Shown here: one piece after another, positions 52,511-64,000 of the stretch | Layout of the letters: each line of letters opens with the position of its first letter | Numbering within the stretch: position 1 is the first letter of the stretch | Assembly (NCBI RefSeq): GCF_002277955.1 | Contig: NZ_CP018477.1 | Span: 3,245,206 to 3,309,205, forward strand | Reading direction: 5' to 3' | From: Thermogutta terrifontis | GTDB lineage: Bacteria; Planctomycetota; Planctomycetia; Pirellulales; Thermoguttaceae | DNA: 64,000 nt | Position numbers and translations under genes: made by a program | The notes under the pieces: generated by a model | Databases searched by the model: none | What the model was told of the DNA's origin: nothing | Seen by the model: only the letters and a program-made list of their open reading frames with translations

Positions 52511-54256
52511 CTATTTCACCAGACGAACAGGTCGATGGGTCGCCACCGTGCGGAACTTCTCGATGAGCTGTTCGCGATAATTTGTAACGGCCAGGGTGCC
52601 TGGTACGATGAACGACTGGCCGTTGGTCATGCGAGCGATTTCATCAAGCAGGGCCGTATCGGCGTCCAGCCCCAGTCCGATCGTGAAGATCGGAATTCGG
52701 TTTTCGGCCGCCCTTTGGGCCTGCGCAAGAGCGTAGGCGCGTCCCTGGGTTTCGTTGTATGGCCGGTTGGCCTTTCCGTCCGTCATCAGCACGATCATTT
52801 TGAAGGCCCCCGGCCGTCCGTGGGCGAGAAGTTCATCCACTCCGTTTTTGATCCCCGCGCCGATATTCGTGTAATGGTCGTAGTGACCCGCCTGCCGGTG
52901 GATGATGGTGTCTTTAATGGCCTCGAAGGATTGAGTGAGTGGGTGCTCAGTTACTGCCATCTGATCGGGCGAGTTGTAGATCACGAGCGACACCCGATCG
53001 TTGGTATTCACAGCCTGGATGTAGTCGAAGAACACTCCCACGGCCTCTTTGAGCTGACTGACAGGCTGCTCACTCACTTTCCACAAGTCGGGCGTTTCGT
53101 TGGCCTTTGGTTTTTGCTCCAACCAGTAGTTGATGAGGGTCAAATAACCGTACATTTTCCGATAACCCGCGTTTTTCACGAAGGTGCTCGTTTTAACATA
53201 ATCGATGTAACTTTCCCAACTGCCGGAGGGATAGGGGTAAGGCACCTTGTCGAGCCCAAAGGCTTTCATAATGTTCGCGGCGGTGTCTTCGAAACGTTCG
53301 CCGTAGCCGGGGCCTTCACCACTTTCGTTGCAGCCGGATTTCACCCAGCAGCGGTCGATCCGCTTGTTGGCGTTGTAGCCGGTACCCCGGAAAGCACCCG
53401 TTTTTCCAGAAAGCCCATCGAACTTCTGCTTGGTGCCGTCAGAGAATTGAAGCACCACGTTTGAGAGGTCCTTGGTCGAAACGACGTAAACGTCGTCCCC
53501 ACGAAACGTGACGGTGATCTGGGGTTGGCAAGACGATTGAGGCGGTTTACCCACCTGGGTGTAATACTGCGGCGTGAACTGGAGAGAGCCGTAAGTCGGT
53601 GAGCCAAGTTCCTGGTAAATTTGCTGGATATTGGCTTCCACGGCCTGACGGGCAGACGGGCCGAATTCAGTGATTCGGCGGAGTTCACTGTCGTCGTTCA
53701 TGGAGGCAGAAAAGTCGAGCACCAGCACGATATCCCTGGGCTGGTACTGGGCGATCGATTCAGCCTGAAGGACGAAGGCGTCCCGGCCGAAGATTCGGGC
53801 GAAAAACAGAGGTCCGCCATTGTGTGTGGTTGTCACGCGAATGGCGGACGGGGTGGTCGCAGTGGGAAGGAACTGGGAGGTTTCGGCGTCCCACTCTCCG
53901 AAGTCCACGCGAAACTCCTGGGAATGCTGAGCGAGCAGCTCTTCCAGTCGATCTTCCCAGTTTGCCAACTCGGTCAGATTTTGGTGACCGATTGGGTTTC
54001 TGGCCAAAAACTCGAACGCTTTGAGGCGGGCGACTTCGGTTCCGTCGACCAGGCTTGCGGCGCCAGCCAGGGCCGCCGCATCCGTGGCTCGTTTGAGCTC
54101 GGTCTTCACCGTCATCATGTAGCCCACGTCCACAGAAAGGGCAAGAAGCCCCATCATGAAGACCATGAGCAGTGCCGTGAGTACAACAATCGCGCCACGA
54201 CGTCTTTTTTTGTCCTCGCACTCCCACAGCAGCCGAAGCAGCTTCGCCGACCTCAT
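52511..54256 (-). CDS. TadG-like pilus-assembly protein with von Willebrand factor A domain
   Basis: A 581-residue protein. The first 50 residues match the TadE/TadG N-terminus: a basic stretch KKRRRGAIVV then a hydrophobic helix, with the following ATDAAALAGA typical of TadG-like proteins. A vWA domain starts near residue 175 with a complete MIDAS, LVLDFSASMNDD, and later MTDGKANRPYNE. Such proteins are tied to Flp/Tad pili or act as membrane-anchored adhesins binding divalent metal. No other tad gene is in the window. AGGGAGGG precedes the ATG at 54256. Confidence 0.85.
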   Translation of the reverse strand: MRSAKLLRLLWECEDKKRRRGAIVVLTALLMVFMMGLLALSVDVGYMMTVKTELKRATDAAALAGAASLVDGTEVARLKAFEFLARNPIGHQNLTELANWEDRLEELLAQHSQEFRVDFGEWDAETSQFLPTATTPSAIRVTTTHNGGPLFFARIFGRDAFVLQAESIAQYQPRDIVLVLDFSASMNDDSELRRITEFGPSARQAVEANIQQIYQELGSPTYGSLQFTPQYYTQVGKPPQSSCQPQITVTFRGDDVYVVSTKDLSNVVLQFSDGTKQKFDGLSGKTGAFRGTGYNANKRIDRCWVKSGCNESGEGPGYGERFEDTAANIMKAFGLDKVPYPYPSGSWESYIDYVKTSTFVKNAGYRKMYGYLTLINYWLEQKPKANETPDLWKVSEQPVSQLKEAVGVFFDYIQAVNTNDRVSLVIYNSPDQMAVTEHPLTQSFEAIKDTIIHRQAGHYDHYTNIGAGIKNGVDELLAHGRPGAFKMIVLMTDGKANRPYNETQGRAYALAQAQRAAENRIPIFTIGLGLDADTALLDEIARMTNGQSFIVPGTLAVTNYREQLIEKFRTVATHRPVRLVK

Positions 54257-54447
54257 AAAGCCCTCCCTATCGAGACGAGAACCACCACCGACGAGACAGG
54301 CGCGACTCTTCGATTCGGTCTATTGGAAAAGATAGGATATTTTTCGCGGCGAAGCAAAAAATAATGGGGAATCGTTTCGGAACGGTCGAGACACAAATCT
54401 AGTCCGGCTGGAATAGCAAAAGCCGGTGGCCCAAGTATCTGTAGGTC

Positions 54448-55044
54448 GTGGATACTGGGAACGAAACAACGACCTTGCTTGCGCCGAAGCTTATGGCCGA
54501 TGTGAGGGAAAGTTCCAGTTCTTCGTCTCCATCTGTGCAGTCAGTCGCGGAGCGTCCCTGCGGGGCATGCACGGCCTGCTGCACATGGCTACCCATTCCA
54601 GCAGGGCACGTGGGCCCGGATGACAAGCCCGCCGGTGTGGCCTGCCCCCACTTGACGTGCACAGGCTGTCGCGAATACGAAAACCGGCCGACGATCTGCC
54701 GCCGATTTGAATGCGCTTTTCTCAAAGCTCGGACATGGCCGGTTCAGTGGCGACCGGACCGCTCTGGTCTGCTCTGCTTATCTGAACTGCTTTCACCCGG
54801 CGTGTGGGGCGCCGCGGTTTACGAGTTGGTGCCAGGGCGTCTGGACTCGACTGTTGGCCGAGCCATCCTCGAGCAGCTTTTGGCACAATCAAGCTTCGTC
54901 GTGCTGATTACGCGAGACGGGCGGCGGATTCTTCGTCAGGGCCTTCGGGTGGATACAAAGGAGCACATCCCCCGGCCCCATTTTGCCCACGATCAGCGTG
55001 CGACAGAATCCTCGCCTCGCGGATACAGTCGGCCGGCACCGTAA
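54448..55044 (+). CDS. YkgJ-type cysteine-cluster protein
   Basis: A protein of up to 198 residues; it starts at a GTG at 54448, and an ATG at 54493 is an alternative. The core is PCGACTACCTWLPIP, then CPHLTCTGCREYENRP and CRRFECAFL. This is the CxxCxxxCC...C-x-x-YxxRPxxCRxF pattern of the zinc- or iron-chelating YkgJ/CxxCxxCC family (UPF0153). The function is not established; metal storage or a metallochaperone role has been suggested. The last 40 residues are low in conservation. It diverges from the TadG-like gene. Confidence 0.78.
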   Translation: MDTGNETTTLLAPKLMADVRESSSSSSPSVQSVAERPCGACTACCTWLPIPAGHVGPDDKPAGVACPHLTCTGCREYENRPTICRRFECAFLKARTWPVQWRPDRSGLLCLSELLSPGVWGAAVYELVPGRLDSTVGRAILEQLLAQSSFVVLITRDGRRILRQGLRVDTKEHIPRPHFAHDQRATESSPRGYSRPAP

Positions 55045-55256
55045 ATCACATGCCGCACAGCTGGCGGCATCGCGCCTCAAGCCGCTGTAGAGCTGAGCCA
55101 TCCCTACCTCCCTTTGCCGCTGGAACGAAGCGCGAATCTGGACAATCGCCCGCGCAGGAGGAATTCAATCCAAGCAAAGCTGCTTGCCACGATCAAACTT
55201 GCAACGTTGCAGAATCGACTTTATCCGCGCCGATCCATCCGCCCGCTCAGTTCATG

Positions 55257-55286
55257 GTTGGGGGCAATTCATGAATTGTCCCTACA
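55257..55286. repeat. Single type A palindrome
   Basis: GGGGCAATTCATGAATTGTC at about 55261-55280, with the flanking CCTACAAC as in other copies. It lies 33 bases past the end of the aconitase gene. Confidence 0.75.
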
Positions 55287-55318
55287 ACGCGTGAAATTTC
55301 CGAAGCAGTGGGGAGGGG

Positions 55319-58030
55319 TCAGGGTACGGAAAGGAGTTTCCGCAGCACCATCGGTAAGATGCCACCATGGCGATAGTACTCAAGCTCGACGGGGGTGTCG
55401 ATTCGCGCCACACAGGAGAACTCGATGGTTTGGCCGTCGCTCTTCCGGGCAACCACCCGCACGCAACATCGCGGAGTTAGTCCTGTTTCCGGCTCGAGAA
55501 TATCGATCACCTCTTCGCCGGTCAAACCCAGGCCTTGCCATGTCTGGCCTCCTGGAAATTGAAGGGGAAGCACTCCCATTCCCACGAGATTGCTCCGGTG
55601 GATGCGCTCGAAACTGGTGGCCAGGACAGCGCGGATTCCCAAGAGGGCCGTTCCTTTGGCGGCCCAGTCGCGACTGCTTCCGGTCCCGTATTCGGCCCCA
55701 GCAAGCACGACCAGGGGAGTGCCGCTCGACTTGTACCGCATGGCCGCTTCGAAGACCGAAAGCACTTCCCCCGTCGGCCAGTAGCGCGTCACACCGCCTT
55801 CCTGGTCAGGGACCAGATAATTTCGCAGGCGAATGTTGGCAAACGTTCCCCGAACCATGACAAGGTCGTTGCCGCGTCGAGCGCCATAGGTATTGAATTC
55901 TTCCGGCGGAACACCTCTTTCGATAAGAAAACGGCCTGCTGGGCTATCTTTGGGGATGGTCCCCGCCGGCGAGATATGGTCCGTGGTGACGGAATCTCCC
56001 AGGGCCAGAAGGACCCGGGCACCACGGATTGGAGGTGGGGGAGTGGGCTCCGGCGTGAGCCCGTCAAAATACGGGGGCTCGTGGATATACGTGCTTTCCT
56101 CACGCCATGGGAAAAGCTCGCTCGGCTGGACTGCAAGACTCTGCCACAGTTCGTCGCCTTCAAAGACAGATTGATAGCGTTTTTGGAAAAGCTCGGGGGT
56201 CAACACCTGCGCCATCGCTGAAGCGATTTCCCGTTCACTTGGCCAGAGGTCTTTCAAGTACACCGGCTGACCTGCTGGATCTGTCCCGATAGGCTCGCGG
56301 AGGAGGTCGCGGGTGACCGATCCAGCCAGCGCCGCTGCCACAACGAGCGGTGGGGAAGCCAGATAATTCGCTTTGACGAGCGGATGGATTCGGCCTTCAA
56401 AATTGCGGTTTCCGCTGAGGACTGCGGCGACCACGAGGTTGCCCCGTTTAACGGCCTCGGCAACGGCCTCTGGTAACGGACCGCTATTTCCAATACATGT
56501 GGTGCAACCGTAGCCAACAATGGCGAATCCCAGCTTTTCCAGATACGGCAGCAGGCCCAGTCGTTCAAGGTAATCGGTGACCACGCGAGATCCCGGCGCG
56601 AGGCTTGTTTTCACGTAGGGCGGAACGGTGAGCCCTTTTTCACAGGCTTTTTTCGCGAGTAACCCGGCTGCGATCATCAATTTGGGATTGCTTGTGTTGG
56701 TGCAGCTTGTAATGGCGGCGATGACCACTGAGCCGTGGCCAAGGGTGACTTCTTTCCCATCCCAGCGAAAAATCTCTTGCCGCGTGACTGCGTCGGGCGT
56801 GAGCCCAAAACCCCGCTTGTCCACGGGCGCCGTCAGGGCTTCCGCAAAACTCTGCGCGAGTCGGGCAACGGGAACTCTGTCCTGGGGGCGTTTTGGGCCC
56901 GCCACCGAGCCCTCCACGCTGTCCAGGTCGAGGCGAAGGATCTTTGTGTAGCTGGGCACTGGATCCCCCGGGTTGCGGAAAAGCCCCTGCTCCTTGCAGT
57001 ACCGTTCGACCAGTTCCACAAGTTCAGCAGGACGGCCGGTCTCCTGGAGATAGTGAAGCGTTTGATCGTCGATGGGGAAAAAGCCCATTGTGGCTCCGTA
57101 TTCCGGCGCCATATTGGCCAGAACCGCCCGGTCATAAACGGGCATTCGAGCGATGGCCTCGCCAAAAAACTCGACGAATTTTCCGACAACTCCCTCCTTT
57201 CGCAGCAGTTCGGTGACGGTCAGCACCAAATCGGTGGCGGTGACGCCCTCTCGTAACTCGCCCACCAGTTCCAGGCCCACCACTTCGGGGGCCAGCATGT
57301 ACATGGGCTGACCGAGCATGGCGGCTTCGGCTTCGATCCCTCCCACTCCCCAGCCCAGCACGCCCAGCCCGTTGATCATTGTGGTATGGCTGTCCGTGCC
57401 CACGAGGGTGTCCGGGTAGGCAAGGCCCTGATCATTTGTGACAACGCATCGGGCGAGATACTCCAAATTGATCTGGTGAATGATTCCGGCTGCTGGCGGG
57501 ACAACGCGAAGATTGGCGAAGCTGACCTGTCCCCAGCGGAGAAACTCATACCGCTCGCGATTCCGCTCGAACTCCAAGCGAACGTTTTTCTGAAAAGCGT
57601 CCCTATCCCCGAAGAAGTCCACCTGGACAGAATGATCAATCACGAGATCGACCGGGATGAGGGGGTTCACGCGGGATGGCTGGCCACCCATGCGATGAAT
57701 TGCACTGCGCATGGCAGCCAGGTCCACCAAAGCGGGGACTCCGGTGAAATCCTGAAGAATGACCCGTGCAGGCTTGAAGGGCACCTCGATGTCCCCACGA
57801 CCTTTGGAGCCGCCCCATTGAGCAAGCCGGCGAACGTCCTCTTCCGTAATCGAGAATCCGTCGCACTGCCGCAGCACGGATTCCAGCAAAATGCGGATGG
57901 AGTACGGGAGGTCCGTCAGTCGCGTCAAGCCCAGGTCTTCAAGCCGCGTGAGCCGAAAAAATTTCCACGCACCACTGGAGGTTCGCAGGTCGCCAAGAGC
58001 TTGAAACGGATCGTTCGCAATTGTGACCAT
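55319..58030 (-). CDS. acnA: Aconitate hydratase
   Basis: A 903-residue AcnA/IRP-type enzyme. The start is ATG at 58030, with a GTG one codon upstream as an alternative; GAGGG lies further upstream. The 4Fe-4S ligands are in ITSCTNTSNP and GCTTCIGNSG. LVGTDSHTTMINGLG, VLSGNRNFEGR and GAEYGTGSSRDWAAKG are further active-site blocks. It converts citrate to isocitrate in the TCA cycle. The size and order of domains match the family; no truncation is seen. Confidence 0.97.
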   Translation of the reverse strand: MVTIANDPFQALGDLRTSSGAWKFFRLTRLEDLGLTRLTDLPYSIRILLESVLRQCDGFSITEEDVRRLAQWGGSKGRGDIEVPFKPARVILQDFTGVPALVDLAAMRSAIHRMGGQPSRVNPLIPVDLVIDHSVQVDFFGDRDAFQKNVRLEFERNRERYEFLRWGQVSFANLRVVPPAAGIIHQINLEYLARCVVTNDQGLAYPDTLVGTDSHTTMINGLGVLGWGVGGIEAEAAMLGQPMYMLAPEVVGLELVGELREGVTATDLVLTVTELLRKEGVVGKFVEFFGEAIARMPVYDRAVLANMAPEYGATMGFFPIDDQTLHYLQETGRPAELVELVERYCKEQGLFRNPGDPVPSYTKILRLDLDSVEGSVAGPKRPQDRVPVARLAQSFAEALTAPVDKRGFGLTPDAVTRQEIFRWDGKEVTLGHGSVVIAAITSCTNTSNPKLMIAAGLLAKKACEKGLTVPPYVKTSLAPGSRVVTDYLERLGLLPYLEKLGFAIVGYGCTTCIGNSGPLPEAVAEAVKRGNLVVAAVLSGNRNFEGRIHPLVKANYLASPPLVVAAALAGSVTRDLLREPIGTDPAGQPVYLKDLWPSEREIASAMAQVLTPELFQKRYQSVFEGDELWQSLAVQPSELFPWREESTYIHEPPYFDGLTPEPTPPPPIRGARVLLALGDSVTTDHISPAGTIPKDSPAGRFLIERGVPPEEFNTYGARRGNDLVMVRGTFANIRLRNYLVPDQEGGVTRYWPTGEVLSVFEAAMRYKSSGTPLVVLAGAEYGTGSSRDWAAKGTALLGIRAVLATSFERIHRSNLVGMGVLPLQFPGGQTWQGLGLTGEEVIDILEPETGLTPRCCVRVVARKSDGQTIEFSCVARIDTPVELEYYRHGGILPMVLRKLLSVP

Positions 58031-58274
58031 CACAGTGTCATTTCCCTCACATACTTCTCAGCCGGCGGAACAGAAAACACAACTGCCTTGGATGGGAACA
58101 TGCTATCCTATCCCCTCGCCCGGCCGCTGGGTAGTGTAGCCCGGCGTTGCCATCTCGGCGCGAGCGATCCGAAGAATGCAACGTTCAACTCGCGGGAGAT
58201 CCGCGAGGAGGACAGATCGCTGGACGAGGGAGCTCTTCAGGATTTTCCGTTTCAGAGGTCGCCGCGGGAACGGT

Positions 58275-59114
58275 TCATCGTTCCTGCGATCGTTCAGATG
58301 GCTCGAGGGGATGGTCCCCTAAACCGTCGATTACCCCGATGTGTTTTCCCAGCCAGGGGCGGAACGACTCAGACAGTTCCTCCCAAAACCGGGGGAGAGG
58401 GGCCGTGATGTCAATGGGCTCGAAAGTCATCGGGTTCAGGAAATGGAGTTCTCGCGCGTGCAGTGCGATGGGACAGAACCGGGGATCCTGATGCTGAGGT
58501 CCCACACGACGTTGCGCCCCGTACTGCCAGTCGCCTACCACCGGGTGACCACGCGAGGCCGCCTGAACCCGAATCTGGTGCATGCGACCGGTTTCCAGCT
58601 CAATTTCCAACCAACTGAGCCCATCCCACTGTCGAAGCACCCGATATCTGAGCACCGCCAACCGTGCCTCCGGATGATTCTCGGGAACAATCTCCGCCTG
58701 GGGCACATCAGGGATTTTCCGCATGTAATCGCGCCATTCCCCCATTGGCGGGGATAGATTTCCCTCGACAACGGCCCAATATAGCTTTCGAATGTTGCGG
58801 GCCTCAAACTGTTCCGTAATTCGCCTGGTCGCTCGAGTGTGGCGCGTAAATAGGATCGCGCCAGTGACAGGCCGATCGAGCCGGTGAGGGACACCCAGGT
58901 AGACTCCCGCGCCAGGGGGGCTGCGCGTGGCGAGAAAGTCGCGTACTAACTCCACCAAAGAGGGAACTCCCGGCGGACCCTGAACCAGTATTCCGGCCGG
59001 CTTATTGATCACCAGGACCTCGCGCGCTTCGTAGAGGATCTCTGGCACCCCCTCCGGGAACGCCAGCCAAGTCTTCTGGGAGGTGTACGGTTTCTGCCCG
59101 TTAGGTTCGTTCAT
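58275..59114 (-). CDS. RluA-family pseudouridine synthase
   Basis: A 279-residue protein without an S4 domain. The catalytic Asp lies in VPHRLDRPVTGAILF, the second block is YWAVVEGNL, and the third is RMHQIRVQAASRGHPVVGD. These are RluA/RluC/TruC-type features. It isomerises uridine in rRNA or tRNA; which site is modified cannot be told. An ATG at 59114 begins the frame, without a strong ribosome binding site. Confidence 0.93.
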   Translation of the reverse strand: MNEPNGQKPYTSQKTWLAFPEGVPEILYEAREVLVINKPAGILVQGPPGVPSLVELVRDFLATRSPPGAGVYLGVPHRLDRPVTGAILFTRHTRATRRITEQFEARNIRKLYWAVVEGNLSPPMGEWRDYMRKIPDVPQAEIVPENHPEARLAVLRYRVLRQWDGLSWLEIELETGRMHQIRVQAASRGHPVVGDWQYGAQRRVGPQHQDPRFCPIALHARELHFLNPMTFEPIDITAPLPRFWEELSESFRPWLGKHIGVIDGLGDHPLEPSERSQER

Positions 59115-59474
59115 TGCGAGTCAACAACTCAAACCTGTAACGCGGATTTGGCGGAACTTTCTTCGGCTGGCCTGGTGCCAAAATGGCAGGTCGGCCATCT
59201 CCCGGCCCGCCGGAAAGCAACGACGGCGGCGGAAGCTCAATCATATCTTACGTTCATTTCGCAGGTTATGAACTTGCCCTGATTCTAAGTATATCAATGG
59301 CACAACCTTTGCGAAAAGCTCGTTTCCAGTGGTTAGTCTTGAAAGGTTCGAATACGGAATGTCACGGGTGCCTCCTCTTTGTCAGGTTCAGCTAAAACCT
59401 CAGTTTCGTACGACGGGTGAGGAGGGGGCGCACTGGAAATACACAGTTTTGTCCCAGAGAAAGGGAGAAACAAC
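59115..59474. other. Divergent region upstream of dnaK
   Basis: No gene. It contains a candidate sigma-54 promoter at 59297-59314 (listed separately) and the dnaK ribosome binding site GGGAG near 59465. No CIRCE inverted repeat (TTAGCACTC/GAGTGCTAA) is present. Confidence 0.55.
59297..59314 (+). promoter_or_regulatory. Candidate sigma-54 (-24/-12) promoter of dnaK
   Basis: TGGCACAACCTTTGC at 59298-59312 matches the -24/-12 consensus TGGCACG-N4-TTGCA. The spacing between GG and GC is exactly ten bases; only the G after CAC and the final W differ. Transcription would start near 59323, leaving a leader of about 150 bases before dnaK. No activator site was identified, and a chance match cannot be excluded. 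Confidence 0.5.
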
Positions 59475-61373
<1,899 letters not shown>

Positions 61374-61966
61374 TCATTCCTCGCTGATCCCGTACCTCGT
61401 TCCGGAATACCGCGGGAATTGATGAAGTCGGGGGTCGCTGTGAATCGGCCTGCTCCAGCGACCTCCTTTAGTTACCTGGCCGCGCCCGCAGGTGATCCTG
61501 AGGGCTGACAGGACAGAATTGTCCGTTGCTCCTTGGCAGGCTGATCCATCCCCACTTTTGCAAAAACCGATGCGATGACATGGACGCAGCGTTTCGAGGG
61601 TAATGTCGGGGCAATTCTGGGATTGCCCCGACCGTTCAACCAGGAGCCGGACCAGGCAGTTCGAGCCACGCCTGGTGAAATGGATGATGGAATCGTGGCA
61701 CTACGGACTTGATAAAAAGGCCCCTCTGAGTTGAATCTCGCTCCCACGCGAGGCCGTGTGGACGTCTGCGTCCCCATGGGCGGAGGAAAAATGGGGATGG
61801 ATTTGCTTGGCAGGAAGTTGTGTGCAAAAGCCTGGAGCGGTAAACTCATCGCGGCGATCCTCGGCCGAAATGGAAACCTCGTATCTTCATCACTTCGTGG
61901 GTCCATTGAGGCGCAAGCCTGTGACACCAGAATCTTTTAACAGCACGAGAAAGAAAGGAGGCAATC
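61374..61966. other. Gene-free stretch between dnaK and clpB
   Basis: It contains a composite intergenic repeat (about 61548-61631, listed separately) and the clpB ribosome binding site AAAGGAGG at about 61954-61961. No other feature is recognised; no CIRCE element is seen. Confidence 0.5.
61548..61631. repeat. Composite intergenic repeat with type A palindrome
   Basis: CCCCACTTTTGCAAAAACC at about 61550-61568, then a spacer, then GGGGCAATTCTGGGATTGCC at about 61608-61627. The order and spacing match the copies at 38.67 and 51.84 kb; the palindrome centre is altered. Confidence 0.7.
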
Positions 61967-64000
61967 ATGCCGGCTTTTCGATTCGATAAACTGACCATCA
62001 AAGCACAGGAAGCAGTAGCCAACGCGCAATCCCTGGCGTCCGAACGAGGGCATCCGGAGATCGACCCGGTGCACCTGCTGGCCGCTCTGGTGAGCGAGAC
62101 GGATGGGTTGATCAAGCCGATTCTGGAGCGGATCGGGGTCAACCGGTCGCAACTTGAACGGATCATCGAGGGCGAGCTCAATCATTTTCCGAAGGTTTCT
62201 GGCGGTGCCCAGCCGCAACCGTCTTCCTCTCTGATGAAGGTCCTTGAGCAGTCTCAACGCGAGGCTGACGCCCTGCGTGACGATTTCATTTCGACCGAAC
62301 ACCTGCTCCTGGCGCTGGCCAAGGTGGATTCCAAGGCCCGCAACATTCTTAAACTCAACGGCATCACTGATCAGGAGATTCTACAGGCGATGCGGGCGGT
62401 GAGGGGCACAGCGCGTGTGGAGGACCAGAACCCGGAGGCCAAGTTCCAGGCCCTCGAGCGGTATGGGGTGGACCTTGTGGAGCGGGCCCGCAAGGGCAAA
62501 CTCGACCCCGTCATCGGTCGGGATCAGGAAATCCGCCGCGTCATGCAGGTTCTGTCACGACGTACCAAGAACAACCCTGTGCTGATTGGTGATCCCGGAG
62601 TGGGCAAAACGGCGATTGTCGAGGGGTTGGCCCAGCGAATTGCCGATGGGGACGTTCCGGAGAACCTGAAAAACAAACGGGTGATCGCCCTCGACATGGG
62701 GGCTTTAATTGCGGGGACGAAATATCGCGGCGAATTCGAGGAACGTCTCAAAGCCGTTCTGAGAGAGGTGGAAGCGGCCGGTGGGAACATCATCCTCTTC
62801 ATCGACGAGCTTCACACGGTGGTGGGGGCAGGAAGGGCGGAGGGTGGCGCGGACGCGGCGAACCTGCTCAAACCCGCTCTTGCCCGGGGTGATCTGCGGT
62901 GCATTGGCGCGACCACTCTCGACGAGTACCGCAAATACATCGAAAAAGATGCGGCTCTGGAGCGTCGGTTTCAACCGGTGTATGTGGGCGAGCCTTCTGT
63001 CGAGGACACAATCGCCATTCTCCGTGGTCTCAAGGCCCGCTACGAGGCCCATCACGGCGTGAAGATCAAGGATTCGGCTCTCGTTGCCGCGGCGAGGTTG
63101 TCGCACCGCTACATCACCGATCGCTATCTTCCCGACAAAGCCATCGACCTGGTGGATGAGGCGATGAGCCGTCTCGCCATGGAGCTGAAAAGCGTGCCGG
63201 TGGAGATCGACCAACTCCAACGACGAATTGTGCAACTGGAACTGGCCGAGCGCCAGCTTGCTGATGAGACCGAGGAACACGCCAAGGAGCGCCGTGCCGA
63301 GATCCAGGAGGAGATCAACAAGCTGCGTCAGGAATTGCAAAAACTTCGTGATCAATGGGAGAAAGAGAAAGCCGCGATCGAGCAGATTAGGCGTCTCCAG
63401 AATGAACTCCAGCAGGCCGAGCATGAATTCAATCAGCTTCAGGCCGCCATCAAAGAAAAGCAATCCTCCGGCATGCTGGTGCGGGAAGAAGATTACCAGC
63501 GGCTTTACGAATTGGATATCAGACGCCGCGAGCTGGCAAAACAATTGGAGCAGGCGGAGAATTCCTATCCGGTCCCGGACGACAAACGGCTGTTGCGGCT
63601 GGAAGTGGGTCCGGAAGAGATCGCCGAAGTCGTCAGTGCCTGGACCGGCATTCCCGTGTCCCGCATGATGGAGACCGAACGGGCCAAGCTGCTCGTGCTC
63701 GAGGAACGCCTCCACCAGCGAGTTGTGGGGCAGGACGAAGCGGTGGAAGCAGTGGCCAACGCCGTGCGCCGCAGCCGGTCAGGGCTGCAGGATCCGAAAC
63801 GCCCCATCGGTTCGTTCATCTTCCTGGGCCCGACCGGTGTCGGGAAGACGGAGCTGTGCAAGGCGCTCGCCGAAGTCCTCTTCGACGACGAAAACGCCCT
63901 GGTACGGCTCGACATGAGCGAGTTTATGGAACGGCACACCGTCAGCCGACTGATCGGCGCCCCGCCCGGGTATGTGGGCTATGAAGAGGGTGGTGTGCTC
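61967..64000 (+). CDS. clpB: ATP-dependent disaggregase ClpB (C-terminus cut by window end)
   Basis: The start is the ATG at 61967, with AAAGGAGG five bases upstream. 678 codons run without a stop to the window end. Residues 1-150 are the Clp N-domain ([25 protein letters not shown]). NBD1 has Walker A GDPGVGKT near 207-214, followed by [20 protein letters not shown]. Residues about 395-560 form the coiled-coil M-domain, which marks ClpB rather than ClpA/C. NBD2 begins with Walker [10 protein letters not shown] near 620-628. With DnaK it dissolves protein aggregates. The end of NBD2 and the C-terminal small domain lie outside the window. Confidence 0.97.
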   Translation, partial: MPAFRFDKLTIKAQEAVANAQSLASERGHPEIDPVHLLAALVSETDGLIKPILERIGVNRSQLERIIEGELNHFPKVSGGAQPQPSSSLMKVLEQSQREADALRDDFISTEHLLLALAKVDSKARNILKLNGITDQEILQAMRAVRGTARVEDQNPEAKFQALERYGVDLVERARKGKLDPVIGRDQEIRRVMQVLSRRTKNNPVLIGDPGVGKTAIVEGLAQRIADGDVPENLKNKRVIALDMGALIAGTKYRGEFEERLKAVLREVEAAGGNIILFIDELHTVVGAGRAEGGADAANLLKPALARGDLRCIGATTLDEYRKYIEKDAALERRFQPVYVGEPSVEDTIAILRGLKARYEAHHGVKIKDSALVAAARLSHRYITDRYLPDKAIDLVDEAMSRLAMELKSVPVEIDQLQRRIVQLELAERQLADETEEHAKERRAEIQEEINKLRQELQKLRDQWEKEKAAIEQIRRLQNELQQAEHEFNQLQAAIKEKQSSGMLVREEDYQRLYELDIRRRELAKQLEQAENSYPVPDDKRLLRLEVGPEEIAEVVSAWTGIPVSRMMETERAKLLVLEERLHQRVVGQDEAVEAVANAVRRSRSGLQDPKRPIGSFIFLGPTGVGKTELCKALAEVLFDDENALVRLDMSEFMERHTVSRLIGAPPGYVGYEEGGVL

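Noticed and set aside
52292-53464. 390-codon plus-strand open frame
   Set aside because: It is antisense to the TadG-like gene; no motif is recognised.
59115-59474. CIRCE element (HrcA operator) upstream of dnaK
   Set aside because: The TTAGCACTC/GAGTGCTAA inverted repeat is not present.

Overview
The window looks like a chromosomal segment of a planctomycete, most probably a thermophilic relative of Pirellula such as Thermogutta (this is inference from gene content, not a database match). Typical traits are Tat-exported Gfo/Idh/MocA, NIPSNAP and xylose-isomerase-like proteins, a type I sulfatase, PQQ-like beta-propeller proteins, a DUF6786-like protein, a Clp-N/ThiE fusion, a split glycine decarboxylase and planctomycete-style integrase remnants. 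Most genes from 1 to 42.7 kb lie on the minus strand.

Layout. 0-12 kb: the 5' part of a GH81 beta-1,3-glucanase cut by the window edge, a 3-hydroxyacyl-CoA dehydrogenase, a HEAT-like exported protein, an NhaD-type antiporter, an iron-type alcohol dehydrogenase, a sulfatase, a DUF6786-like exported protein, a methyltransferase and a Tat-exported TIM-barrel protein. 12-17 kb: glycine cleavage genes gcvH, gcvPA and gcvPB followed by a lipoyl/octanoyl transferase that probably serves GcvH; gcvT is absent. 17-30.4 kb: the most interesting part, a co-oriented run of nine genes. In transcription order they are a Gfo/Idh/MocA protein, a PQQ-like propeller, an NHL protein, a small Tat Cys-rich protein, a Tat 4Fe-4S ferredoxin (NapG-like), a membrane polyferredoxin (NapH-like), a membrane-anchored PQQ-like propeller, a NuoE-NuoF fusion and an iron-sulfur flavoprotein. 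The last combines NuoG-like ends with a GltD-like core that has lost its NAD(P)-binding domain. No hydrogenase, formate dehydrogenase or complex I subunit lies nearby, so this may be an uncharacterised electron-transfer system joining an NADH-oxidising module to exported redox or sensor proteins.

30.7-42.7 kb: an esterase, a small cytochrome c, the Clp-N/ThiE fusion, an HD-GYP-like/PAS/GGDEF protein, a cupin, a zinc-ribbon serine protease, TrpC and a NIPSNAP protein. 43.2-49.5 kb (plus strand): a large GH67N-like/malectin protein, ThrS, and InfC with an ATC start codon. 49.8-51.8 kb: initiator tRNA-Met, two decayed integrases, tRNA-Lys(CTT) and tRNA-Leu(GAG), the scar of an integrated element. 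52.5-64 kb: a TadG-like vWA protein, a YkgJ-type Cys-cluster protein, aconitase, an RluA-type pseudouridine synthase, DnaK with a candidate sigma-54 promoter, and ClpB cut by the window end.

A family of short palindromic repeats, in places part of a longer composite element, recurs in intergenic gaps near 17.0-17.25, 38.67-39.13, 42.9, 51.84-52.2, 55.26 and 61.55-61.63 kb and explains most of the gene-free sequence there.
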